In this document: piece after piece, positions 33,635 to 40,516 of the stretch
How positions within the stretch are numbered: the first letter of the stretch is position 1
Layout of the letters: the number at the start of each line of letters is the position of its first letter
DNA from: Bacteroidaceae bacterium
GTDB taxonomy: Bacteria; Bacteroidota; Bacteroidia; Bacteroidales; Bacteroidaceae
DNA length: 40,516 nucleotides
Direction: 5' to 3'
Assembly (NCBI GenBank): GCA_024683455.1
Contig: JAIKYE010000063.1
Span: 1 to 40,516, forward strand
Notes under the pieces: generated by a model
What the model saw: the letters and a program-made list of their open reading frames with translations, nothing else
Databases searched by the model: none
Told to the model about the DNA's origin: nothing
Position numbers and translations under genes: made by a program

Positions 33635-35086
33635 ATGGCAAATTCAATTAAAGAATTGGATCCCCAGATTATCTGGAAGAACTTCTATCTGCTTACTCAG
33701 GTACCACGTCCCAGCGGTCATTTGCAGAAGATTCAGCAGTTTTTGCTGGATTGGGCAAAGGAGCACGGCATTGAGGCATTTAAGGACGGCGCTGAGAACA
33801 TTGTTATGCGCAAGCCTGCCACTCCTGGCATGGAAGGACATAAGACTGCTGTACTGCAGGCACACATGGATATGGTTCCCCAGAAAACAGATGAGAGCAC
33901 TCACAACTTTGAGACCGATCCCATCGAGACCTATATTGACGGTGATTGGGTAAAGGCCAAAGGAACTACTCTTGGTTCTGATGACGGTATGGGTGTAGCT
34001 GCCATTATGGCTGTAATGGAAAGCAAAGATTTGCAGCATGGTCCTTTGGAAGCTTTGATTACTGCAGATGAGGAAAGCACCATGTATGGTGTAAACAACT
34101 TAGCTGCCGATACCCTGAAGGGCGACATTTTGCTTAACATCGACAATGAAACAATGGGTGAATTTGTCATTGGCTCTGCCGGAGGTGTAAACATCTCTGC
34201 CACTATGCAATATAAGGAGGTAATTCCAGAGGAGGGCGATATCGCCGTAAAGGTAATCCTCAAGGGACTACGTGGTGGTCATAGCGGTTTGGAGATCAAT
34301 CAGGGGCGTGCAAATGCAAATAAACTGATGGCTCGCTTTGTCCGTCAAGCTATTGCTGATGACGAAGCTCGTCTATGCACTTGGAACGGTGGAAATATGC
34401 GCAATGCAATCCCTCGTACAGCAACAGTTGTATTGAGCATTCCCCAGGAGAACCTGGATGACCTGAAAGACCTGGCTCAGTATTGCGAGAAGACCTTCCA
34501 GGATGAATACCGTGGTGTGGAAGAGGGTATCTCCCTAACCGTTGAACCAACAGCATTGCCTGCCGGACAGGTTCCCGAAGAGATTCAGGATAACCTGGTA
34601 GATGCTATTATGGCTTGCCATGATGGCGTATTGCGTAATATCCCCAGTATTCCTGCAGTTGTAGAGACCAGTAGCAACTTGGGTATCATCAACATTGGTG
34701 CAGGTGAGGCAAGCATCCTTATCTTAGCTCGTTCCAGCAATGAGACAATGATGGAATACATTCAGGAAATGCAGGAATGCTGTTTCTCTATGGCTGGCAT
34801 GAAAGTTGAATTTGGAGGCAACTATGGAGCTTGGCAACCCAACTTCGATAGTCCTATCGTAGCAACTATGGTAAAGGTTTATAAGGAAACCTTCAACGAG
34901 GATGCTCGTGTTGAGGTTTGTCATGCAGGATTGGAATGCAGCATCATTGGTGGTGTTTATCCCAAGATGGACCTGGTAAGCTTTGGTCCTACCTTGCGTA
35001 GCCCACACACGCCTGATGAGCGATGCAATATCCCCAGCGTAGCTAAGTTCTGGGAATTCCTGAAGGCTTTGCTGAAGGCAATCTAA
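33635..35086 (+). CDS. pepD: Aminoacyl-histidine dipeptidase (M20 family)
   Basis: PepD is a zinc M20 metallopeptidase that cleaves Xaa-His and other dipeptides in the cytosol. The 483-residue length matches the family. Metal and catalytic residues are visible: H77 and D79 (LQAHMDMV), D116/D117 (LGSDDGMG) and E146/E147 (TADEEST). A lid domain (about 190-380) carries GLRGGHSG. HAGLECSI and the terminal FGPTLRSPHTPDER supply the last metal site. It is followed by ilvA after 17 bp, so it heads the operon. Confidence 0.95.
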   Translation: MANSIKELDPQIIWKNFYLLTQVPRPSGHLQKIQQFLLDWAKEHGIEAFKDGAENIVMRKPATPGMEGHKTAVLQAHMDMVPQKTDESTHNFETDPIETYIDGDWVKAKGTTLGSDDGMGVAAIMAVMESKDLQHGPLEALITADEESTMYGVNNLAADTLKGDILLNIDNETMGEFVIGSAGGVNISATMQYKEVIPEEGDIAVKVILKGLRGGHSGLEINQGRANANKLMARFVRQAIADDEARLCTWNGGNMRNAIPRTATVVLSIPQENLDDLKDLAQYCEKTFQDEYRGVEEGISLTVEPTALPAGQVPEEIQDNLVDAIMACHDGVLRNIPSIPAVVETSSNLGIINIGAGEASILILARSSNETMMEYIQEMQECCFSMAGMKVEFGGNYGAWQPNFDSPIVATMVKVYKETFNEDARVEVCHAGLECSIIGGVYPKMDLVSFGPTLRSPHTPDERCNIPSVAKFWEFLKALLKAI

Positions 35087-35103
35087 TAAGATAAAGAATA
35101 AGA

Positions 35104-36294
35104 ATGAATTTAGATAACTTTTACAAGGCGAGGTATGTACTGAGTCAGGTAATCCGCAGAACGGACTTGGTACAAGCTCCCCGACTGAATCCGGACGCAG
35201 ACATCTATCTAAAACCAGAGAATCTGCAGGTAACGGGTTCGTTCAAGGTACGTGGTGCCTGTTATAAGATTTCTCAACTTACAGACGAAGAAAAAGCACG
35301 TGGCGTAATAGCTTGCTCAGCTGGTAATCATGCTCAAGGTGTGGCCTTGGGTGCCAGTTTTAACAATATCAAGAGTCTGATATGTCTGCCAGATGGTGCT
35401 CCTATCAGCAAAGTGGAAGCTACGCGTCGTTATGGTGCAGATATCTGTCTGGTACCTGGCGTATATGACGATGCCTACCAGCGGGCTATTCAGTTACGCG
35501 ATGAGCATGGCTATACGTTTGTACATCCTTTTGACGACGAGAACGTTATAGCAGGACAGGGCACCATAGGCTTAGAGCTGTTAGAGCAGCTGCCAGACGT
35601 GGAGGTCGTATTGGTTCCTATCGGTGGCGGTGGTCTGGCCTCGGGCGTGGCATATGCCATCAAGAGCCTGAATCCCAAGGTTCAGGTATGGGGTGTGCAG
35701 GCTGCTGGTGCTCCCAGCATGTATCAGAGTCTGGTTGATCATCAGATTCTTCGTCTGAATGCTGTGAACACCATTGCCGACGGTATTGCCGTGAAGGAGC
35801 CGGGAGCTTTGACCTATGATATATGCCAGAAGTATCTGAATGGCGTGGTGACTGTTACAGAGGATGAAATATGTGCAGCTATTCTGGCATTGATAGAACA
35901 GCAAAAGATGGTGGCTGAAGGTGCTGGTGCTGTGAGTGTGGCAGCTGCCATGTTCAATAAGGTACCTGTAGCAGGCAAGAAGACTATCTGTATTGTCAGT
36001 GGCGGTAACATTGACGTAACCATCCTGAACCGTGTAATAAACCGTGGTCTGTTCAAGAGCGGCAGAACATATACGTTTGTTGTAGAACTGGATGACAAAC
36101 CAGGTCAGTTGGTGGGCGTAAGCCAGATTGTAGCTGGACTGGGCGGAAACGTTATCAGCGTACGCCATGAGCGTAATGACGATGCAGAGCGTGTAACAGC
36201 TTGTCAGTTGCGTCTGAAAGTGGAGACCCGCGATGAACAACAGATAGCGGAGATAAGAAATGCATTAAAAAAGAATCATTATAAATTAGTATAA
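35104..36294 (+). CDS. ilvA: Threonine ammonia-lyase with ACT domain
   Basis: IlvA deaminates threonine to 2-oxobutyrate, the entry to isoleucine synthesis. The 396-residue protein has the PLP lysine K48 in GSFKVRGA. CSAGNHAQGVA (about 69-79), IGGGGLASG and VSGGNID are the usual fold-type II signatures. A C-terminal ACT domain (about 322-396) starts FVVELDDKPGQLVGVSQIV, indicating the medium-length form with amino-acid regulation. ridA follows after 6 bp. The enamine/imine this enzyme releases is the known substrate of RidA, so the pair is functionally linked. Confidence 0.96.
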   Translation: MNLDNFYKARYVLSQVIRRTDLVQAPRLNPDADIYLKPENLQVTGSFKVRGACYKISQLTDEEKARGVIACSAGNHAQGVALGASFNNIKSLICLPDGAPISKVEATRRYGADICLVPGVYDDAYQRAIQLRDEHGYTFVHPFDDENVIAGQGTIGLELLEQLPDVEVVLVPIGGGGLASGVAYAIKSLNPKVQVWGVQAAGAPSMYQSLVDHQILRLNAVNTIADGIAVKEPGALTYDICQKYLNGVVTVTEDEICAAILALIEQQKMVAEGAGAVSVAAAMFNKVPVAGKKTICIVSGGNIDVTILNRVINRGLFKSGRTYTFVVELDDKPGQLVGVSQIVAGLGGNVISVRHERNDDAERVTACQLRLKVETRDEQQIAEIRNALKKNHYKLV

Positions 36295-36300
36295 AAGAAG

Positions 36301-36675
36301 ATGAAAGCAATCAGTACATCTAAGGCTCCTGCAGCCATCGGCCCATATAGTCAGGCCATCGAAGTTAACGGTTTCGTATTTGCAAGCGGCCAAATTCCCA
36401 TTGATCCCGCAACTGGTCAGTTTGTAGAAGGCGGCATCAAGGAACAGACACGTCAGGCACTGACCAATGCTCAGAACATCCTGAAGGAAGCTGGTACAGA
36501 CCTGTCTCATGTTGTAAAGACAACGGTTTTCCTAAGTGATATTGCCAACTTCGCTCCCATGAACGAGGTTTATGCCCAGTTCTTTACAGAACCCTACCCT
36601 GCCCGTAGTGCGGTTGCCGTTAAGGACCTGCCAAAAGGTGCCTTGGTAGAAGTAGAGGTACTTGCAGCCAAGTAA
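36301..36675 (+). CDS. ridA: Reactive intermediate/imine deaminase RidA
   Basis: RidA hydrolyses the toxic 2-aminoacrylate and 2-aminocrotonate released by PLP enzymes such as IlvA. The 124-residue protein has AAIGPYSQAI (11-20), FASGQIPIDPATG (28-40), the catalytic arginine R102 in PARSAVAV and an acidic E118 near the end. All family landmarks are in register. It lies 6 bp after ilvA. The GH97 gene follows after 35 bp. Confidence 0.97.
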   Translation: MKAISTSKAPAAIGPYSQAIEVNGFVFASGQIPIDPATGQFVEGGIKEQTRQALTNAQNILKEAGTDLSHVVKTTVFLSDIANFAPMNEVYAQFFTEPYPARSAVAVKDLPKGALVEVEVLAAK

Positions 36676-36710
36676 ATAACAAATATACCTGACAACAACT
36701 ATTGATTAAA

Positions 36711-38654
36711 ATGAGATTAACCAGAATTCTTTTCTATGTATTGTTGGCGGCATTTCAGGTGTCAGGCTTTGCCCAGAAGGTTGTAACCGCCAAGAGTCCG
36801 GACGGACAGACCAGTGTGAACGTAACTTTCTCAGATCACATCTACTATGATGTAATCAGCCATGGCGAAACGTTGCTGCAGAAGAGCGTCATCGGCATGC
36901 AACTTTCAGATAAGGAGTTGGGCATTAAGCCTGCGCTCAAGAAGAAAACGGTGCGTAACGTAAAGGAAACCGTCAAACCTCTTCTTCCTCTGAAATACAG
37001 TGAAGTAGAAAATAACTACACCCTGCTCGTCTTGGATATGAAAGGCGGCTATGCTGTAGATTTCCGTCTTTACAATGATGGTGTAGCTTTCCGTATAAGA
37101 ACGTCACTTCCCGGTGAGATTGAAATAATGCAGGAAAACACCGTATTCCAGTTGGCTGACAGCTGTAACTTGGTGCTGCAGCAGCCCGGTGGATTTAAGA
37201 CAAGTTGCGAGGAGAATTACTCTTTTGTCAAGAGTAACGAGTGGAAGAAGGAAGACAGAATGTCAGAGCTTCCCGTACTTATCATGGGTAAGAATCAGAA
37301 GATTCTGCTTAGCGAGTTCGATCTCGTCAGCTATCCAGGTCTTTTCCTAAAGGGTAATGCCGACAATAGCCTTTCTGCTATTCATCCAAAGAATCCTATT
37401 GAATACGAGGATCAGGGCGACCGTAGTCACCGAATCTTGAAAGAAGCAGATTATATAGCCAAGACAAATGGTACACGTACCTTCCCTTGGCGTTATATGC
37501 TGATTACTCAGGAGGATGGACGTCTGGCAGAGAACACGATGCCTATGCGTCTGGCTCAGAAGTGTCAGATTGAAGATACCAGTTGGATTAAGCCCGGACA
37601 GACTTGCTGGGACTGGCTCAACGGAATTCCTTACGGACCAGATGTAACCTTTGAGAGTGGAATTAACTTGGAAACCTACAAGTACTTTGTAGATTTTGCC
37701 TCTCGTAATGGTGTGCCTTATATCATCATGGATGAGGGATGGGCTCTAGATACCCGTGATCCCTATCGCACAAATCCAAAAGTTAATCTGCCAGAACTTA
37801 TCCGTTATGCAAAGTCTAAGAATGTTGGTATCTGGGTTTGGCTACCTTGGCTGACAGTGGAGCACCACATGGACCTGTTCAAGACATTCGAAGAGTGGGG
37901 CATCGTTGGTACTAAGATTGACTTTATGGACCGTCAGGATCAATGGATGGTTGATTTCTACGATCGTGTAGCAGAAGAATCTGCTAAGCATCATATTATG
38001 GTTGATTTCCACGGAGCTTTCCATCCCAGCGGCTTGGAATATCGCTATCCCAACATTTTGACATACGAGGGTGTTCGTGGTATGGAGTATAATGGCAGTT
38101 GTACACCCAAGAACAGCATTTGGTTCCCCTTCCTACGTAATGCTGTAGGTCCCATGGACTACACTCCCGGCTCTATGCTTTGTTATCAGCCCGAAAGGCA
38201 TCATGGTAACCGTCCCATTTGTGCCGGTGTTGGAACCAAAGCATACAACATGGCAGTCTTCGTCCTCTTCGAAAGCAACTTGCAGATGCTGATGGACAAC
38301 CCCTGTCGTTATGATAAGTGGCCCGACTGCCGTGATTTCCTGACCAGCGTTCCTGTAAACTGGGATGAGACACGCGTCTTGGCCGCTGAAGCTGGTCAAT
38401 ATATCGTTATGGCTAAGCGTAAGGGCCAGAAGTGGTTTATTGGTGGTATTACCAACGATAAAGAACGCGAGTTGGATGTTACACTTAATGTTCTTCCTGA
38501 GGGCAAGAACCTGCAGATGACTTCATTTGTAGATGGTGTGAATGCCAACCGTATGGCTATGGACTACCGTCAAGAGAAAGCCTCTGTTAACAAGAGCACA
38601 AAACTCCACATCAAGATGGCTCGAAACGGTGGTTTCGCTGCTGTAATAGAATAA
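36711..38654 (+). CDS. Glycoside hydrolase family 97 protein
   Basis: A 647-residue exported enzyme of family GH97 (SusB-like; alpha-glucosidase or alpha-galactosidase). A signal peptide (MRLTRILFYVLLAAFQVSGFAQ) precedes an N-terminal beta-sandwich (about 23-280) starting KVVTAKSPDGQTSVNV. The catalytic TIM barrel holds MDEGW (about 340), TKIDFMD (about 401-407) and DFHGAFHPSG. LTYEGVRGMEY (about 450) and VGPMDYTPGSM follow, and a C-terminal sheet ends the protein. Both the Asp of TKIDFMD and the Glu of TYEGVRG are candidate catalytic residues, so I cannot assign a retaining or inverting mechanism. It is probably read through from pepD-ilvA-ridA, an odd metabolic mix. ATG 36711 is preferred over 36702. 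Confidence 0.93.
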   Translation: MRLTRILFYVLLAAFQVSGFAQKVVTAKSPDGQTSVNVTFSDHIYYDVISHGETLLQKSVIGMQLSDKELGIKPALKKKTVRNVKETVKPLLPLKYSEVENNYTLLVLDMKGGYAVDFRLYNDGVAFRIRTSLPGEIEIMQENTVFQLADSCNLVLQQPGGFKTSCEENYSFVKSNEWKKEDRMSELPVLIMGKNQKILLSEFDLVSYPGLFLKGNADNSLSAIHPKNPIEYEDQGDRSHRILKEADYIAKTNGTRTFPWRYMLITQEDGRLAENTMPMRLAQKCQIEDTSWIKPGQTCWDWLNGIPYGPDVTFESGINLETYKYFVDFASRNGVPYIIMDEGWALDTRDPYRTNPKVNLPELIRYAKSKNVGIWVWLPWLTVEHHMDLFKTFEEWGIVGTKIDFMDRQDQWMVDFYDRVAEESAKHHIMVDFHGAFHPSGLEYRYPNILTYEGVRGMEYNGSCTPKNSIWFPFLRNAVGPMDYTPGSMLCYQPERHHGNRPICAGVGTKAYNMAVFVLFESNLQMLMDNPCRYDKWPDCRDFLTSVPVNWDETRVLAAEAGQYIVMAKRKGQKWFIGGITNDKERELDVTLNVLPEGKNLQMTSFVDGVNANRMAMDYRQEKASVNKSTKLHIKMARNGGFAAVIE

Positions 38655-38660
38655 AAAGAT

Positions 38661-38789
38661 TGGAGATTAGGGATTAGGGAGATGATAAACGAAATGTTTA
38701 CTCTAAAGCTCCTCAATCCCTAATCTTTATTTTCCTTTTTCTAATCCCTATTCACTAATCTCTAATCCATAATCCTAATCCATATAATA
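38661..38789. repeat. GATTAGG/CCTAATC heptamers with an inverted arm
   Basis: GATTAGG-type units (38665-38681) are followed by their complement (AATCCCTAATC at 38715-38725) and then more CTAATCC-like units up to the next ATG. The 11-bp arms GATTAGGGATT/AATCCCTAATC and an inner TAAAC/GTTTA stem form a long hairpin followed by a T-rich stretch. This could terminate the GH97 transcript. Confidence 0.75.
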
Positions 38790-40516
38790 ATGCGTCGTTT
38801 CCTTTTTTTCTTATTCTTTTTGCCTGTAATGGCATGGGCTGGTGAAAATACCCATGTCAAGAAGTTGGTGTCTCTGCTTACCGAGTGTAAGGAACGTGAA
38901 GAACTAGTTCCTGATTCTTTCTTTTCGGATGTCCTGTTGCTGAAGCAGGAAATCAAGGAACAGAAGGATTCTGCGGCCAAAGCCGTCTATAGTGCTACGC
39001 TGGCTCATATACTGATGCAAAATGCACATGTGGGACTAAGTGCGAAACGGGAAACACCAAGTCATCCTGATAGTATAGTAGAATGGACACGGGAGGAGTA
39101 TAAGCAATACGCGGTACAGTTGTACAACTATGCGATGCAAGATTTGGAGCTCCTGCACAATTCGCCTACAAAGGATTGGCTGCCCCTTGTAAAGAGAGGA
39201 AAGGATGAGAAATTGTACAATAGCAGTATGCTTGCTGTTGTATTCCATGCAATGCGTGGGGATTTCAGATATGAGAATCGGAAGTCCTATAATCTAATTC
39301 CCTATGCTACGCTTATCCAGTTCTATGAGAATCACGGGCTAAGAGAAGGAGCCTTCCGCTTATGTATGGATTCGCTTAATGGAGTGTGGAATCAAGAGAT
39401 AAAAGAGAAATACCTGTTGCAACTCAAGACGGATTATCATAATCTGCCTTTCTGCGACGAAGTGTATTGTAAACTTTCAGAATTAAAGAATAAGGACGAA
39501 GAGAAACTCAAAATTTTGGAGGAAGGCCTGAAGCTATATCCTAAATCTAACCGTATCAAGAACGAGATAGAGGAATTGAAGAATCCTCTCTTGACTTGTG
39601 GCATACCCAATTGTATGTACCCTGGGGAGGAAATTGAGGTTGAGGTTGAAAACGGAAGGAATATGCGTGGGGTAAGACTGATTACTTACCGGCTCCCTGA
39701 TGATTTCTCAGAAGATGAGGATGACGACTGGAATGAGGTTCTTGCTCATGTGTTGCGCGTTGGCAAGCAAGTGAAGAAGGAAATCTTTACTTTCGCTCCA
39801 CATTCCAATTTTGAGACCTGGAAGGATACTTTGCGCATGCAAGCACCTTCTGATTTTGGATATTATGGTTTAGTAATAGAACCAATCAATAAGGGTCGTA
39901 TTAAAAAAGATGATGATGAAAAGCGAAAGCTTTGTCGTTTCTATGTTTCCAAGTTACGTGCGCTTAGGATTGGATTGCCCAATAAACAGACGCAGATTGT
40001 AGTAGTTGATGGTAAAAGCGGGAAACCTGAACAAGGAGTCTCTGTCAAGGTAATGCCTGAGCAAAATATCAAAACAAGAAAGTCTTATACGGAATATATT
40101 ACCGACGAACGCGGAAAAGTGACCTTTAATGCTCCTATCTCAAGAGACGAAATCTGGGTAGGCATAAGCAAAGGTGATGACCGTTTTTCTACTTTGGCAT
40201 TGCTAAGAGAGAATTACTTTGTCTATGACCCCGAAGAAGATGAGGTGGAACAACTGCGCATCTACACAGACCGGAGCATATACCGACCAGGTCAGACCGT
40301 TTACATCGGTGGTGTCGCGTTCAGGCAGAAGGGAAGGAAAACCGCTGTTGTAGCGGGAAAAGAATATAAGTTCACATTCTCTGATACCAAGGGCAATACG
40401 TTGGCCGAGCGTCAGCTTAGGGCCGACGAGTTTGGTGTTATCAGCGATTCCGCTTCCTTACCTAAGGATGCCGCACCCGGTAATTACAGGATTCGGGTCG
40501 GCAGTACATACAGCAG
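38790..40516 (+). CDS. Alpha-2-macroglobulin family protein (5' part, cut by window end)
   Basis: An open frame runs from ATG 38790 to the end of the window without a stop (575 complete codons). A signal peptide (MRRFLFFLFFLPVMAWAG) is followed by a helical, TPR-like region (about 25-260). A beta-rich region starts near CGIPNCMYPGEEIEVEVENG. The segment IYTDRSIYRPGQTVYIGGVAF (about residues 491-511) is the MG2 signature of bacterial alpha-2-macroglobulins. These large proteins trap proteases at the surface or in the periplasm. Whether a thioester motif is present cannot be seen because the 3' part lies outside. It follows GH97 by 135 bp of heptamer repeats. Confidence 0.9.
   Translation, partial: MRRFLFFLFFLPVMAWAGENTHVKKLVSLLTECKEREELVPDSFFSDVLLLKQEIKEQKDSAAKAVYSATLAHILMQNAHVGLSAKRETPSHPDSIVEWTREEYKQYAVQLYNYAMQDLELLHNSPTKDWLPLVKRGKDEKLYNSSMLAVVFHAMRGDFRYENRKSYNLIPYATLIQFYENHGLREGAFRLCMDSLNGVWNQEIKEKYLLQLKTDYHNLPFCDEVYCKLSELKNKDEEKLKILEEGLKLYPKSNRIKNEIEELKNPLLTCGIPNCMYPGEEIEVEVENGRNMRGVRLITYRLPDDFSEDEDDDWNEVLAHVLRVGKQVKKEIFTFAPHSNFETWKDTLRMQAPSDFGYYGLVIEPINKGRIKKDDDEKRKLCRFYVSKLRALRIGLPNKQTQIVVVDGKSGKPEQGVSVKVMPEQNIKTRKSYTEYITDERGKVTFNAPISRDEIWVGISKGDDRFSTLALLRENYFVYDPEEDEVEQLRIYTDRSIYRPGQTVYIGGVAFRQKGRKTAVVAGKEYKFTFSDTKGNTLAERQLRADEFGVISDSASLPKDAAPGNYRIRVGSTYS

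Noticed and set aside
35581..36240. 219-codon open frame antisense to ilvA
   Set aside because: Long but wholly inside ilvA, with no recognisable domain. Codon bias of ilvA explains it.

Overview
The window is a stretch of core chromosome from a member of the Bacteroidales, most like Prevotella or Bacteroides. The evidence is consistent throughout. Several genes have the Bacteroidetes -7 promoter element TAnnTTTG upstream, and Shine-Dalgarno sequences are scarce. The gene content is typical of the order: PorQ of the type IX secretion system, DUF4837, DUF1573, DUF6089-like and DUF6242-like proteins, a GH97 glycosidase, tandem OmpH/Skp genes beside BamA, and a four-gene ExbB-x-ExbD-ExbD cluster. 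I see no prophage, insertion sequence, CRISPR array or secretion island. This is mostly a housekeeping region.

Layout. 1-316 is non-coding with degenerate repeats. 317-2913 (minus) is folA-thyA-RsmF-like methyltransferase (folate/dTMP synthesis plus RNA methylation). 3007-5445 (minus) is the ExbB/ExbD proton-channel cluster, followed by tRNA-Ser(GGA) at 5590-5676. 5822-8358 (minus) holds tatD, a polyprenyl synthase and tonB. 8538-11113 (plus) is porQ-cmk-ispH. 11060-14232 (minus) is a DUF4837 lipoprotein, a DUF1573 protein and meaB; meaB overlaps ispH tail to tail. 14427-15941 (plus) is a GT-C-like membrane glycosyltransferase, convergent with gtrA. 15947-24458 (minus) is a long envelope operon: DUF6242-like lipoprotein, DUF6089-like protein, uppS, bamA, three skp/ompH genes, murI, gtrA. 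ribD (minus) then diverges from prmC-recX (plus). 27036-30176 (plus) is pyrE, a SRPBCC protein, argH and a Cys-rich lipoprotein. tRNA-Leu(TAA) and a Tyr-rich lipoprotein follow. 31190-33017 (minus) is yraN-birA-pyrH. tadA diverges from yraN, then pepD-ilvA-ridA-GH97 (plus), and finally the 5' part of an alpha-2-macroglobulin-like gene cut by the window end.

How the genes work together. The dominant theme is envelope biogenesis. UppS makes the undecaprenyl carrier, MurI makes D-glutamate for peptidoglycan, Skp proteins escort outer-membrane proteins to BamA, TonB and ExbB/ExbD energise outer-membrane import, and PorQ belongs to the type IX secretion system. A second theme is nucleotide metabolism and RNA modification (folA, thyA, cmk, pyrE, pyrH, tadA, RsmF-like). 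ilvA and ridA form a clear functional pair, because RidA hydrolyses the reactive enamine/imine that IlvA releases.

The most unusual signal is not a gene. Several unrelated 7-bp tandem repeats (3-5 copies each) are scattered through intergenic gaps, and two arrays sit inside the coding sequence of the RsmF-like gene, at domain boundaries. Because 7 is not a multiple of 3, such a repeat gives the same 7-residue peptide cycle in all three frames of a strand, and some families are open on one strand only. I did not find a complete new multi-gene system. The best candidates for follow-up are these heptamer repeats, a tRNA-Ser 3'-end duplication, a Cys-rich Rieske-like/zinc-ribbon-like lipoprotein, and the small uncharacterised lipoproteins.
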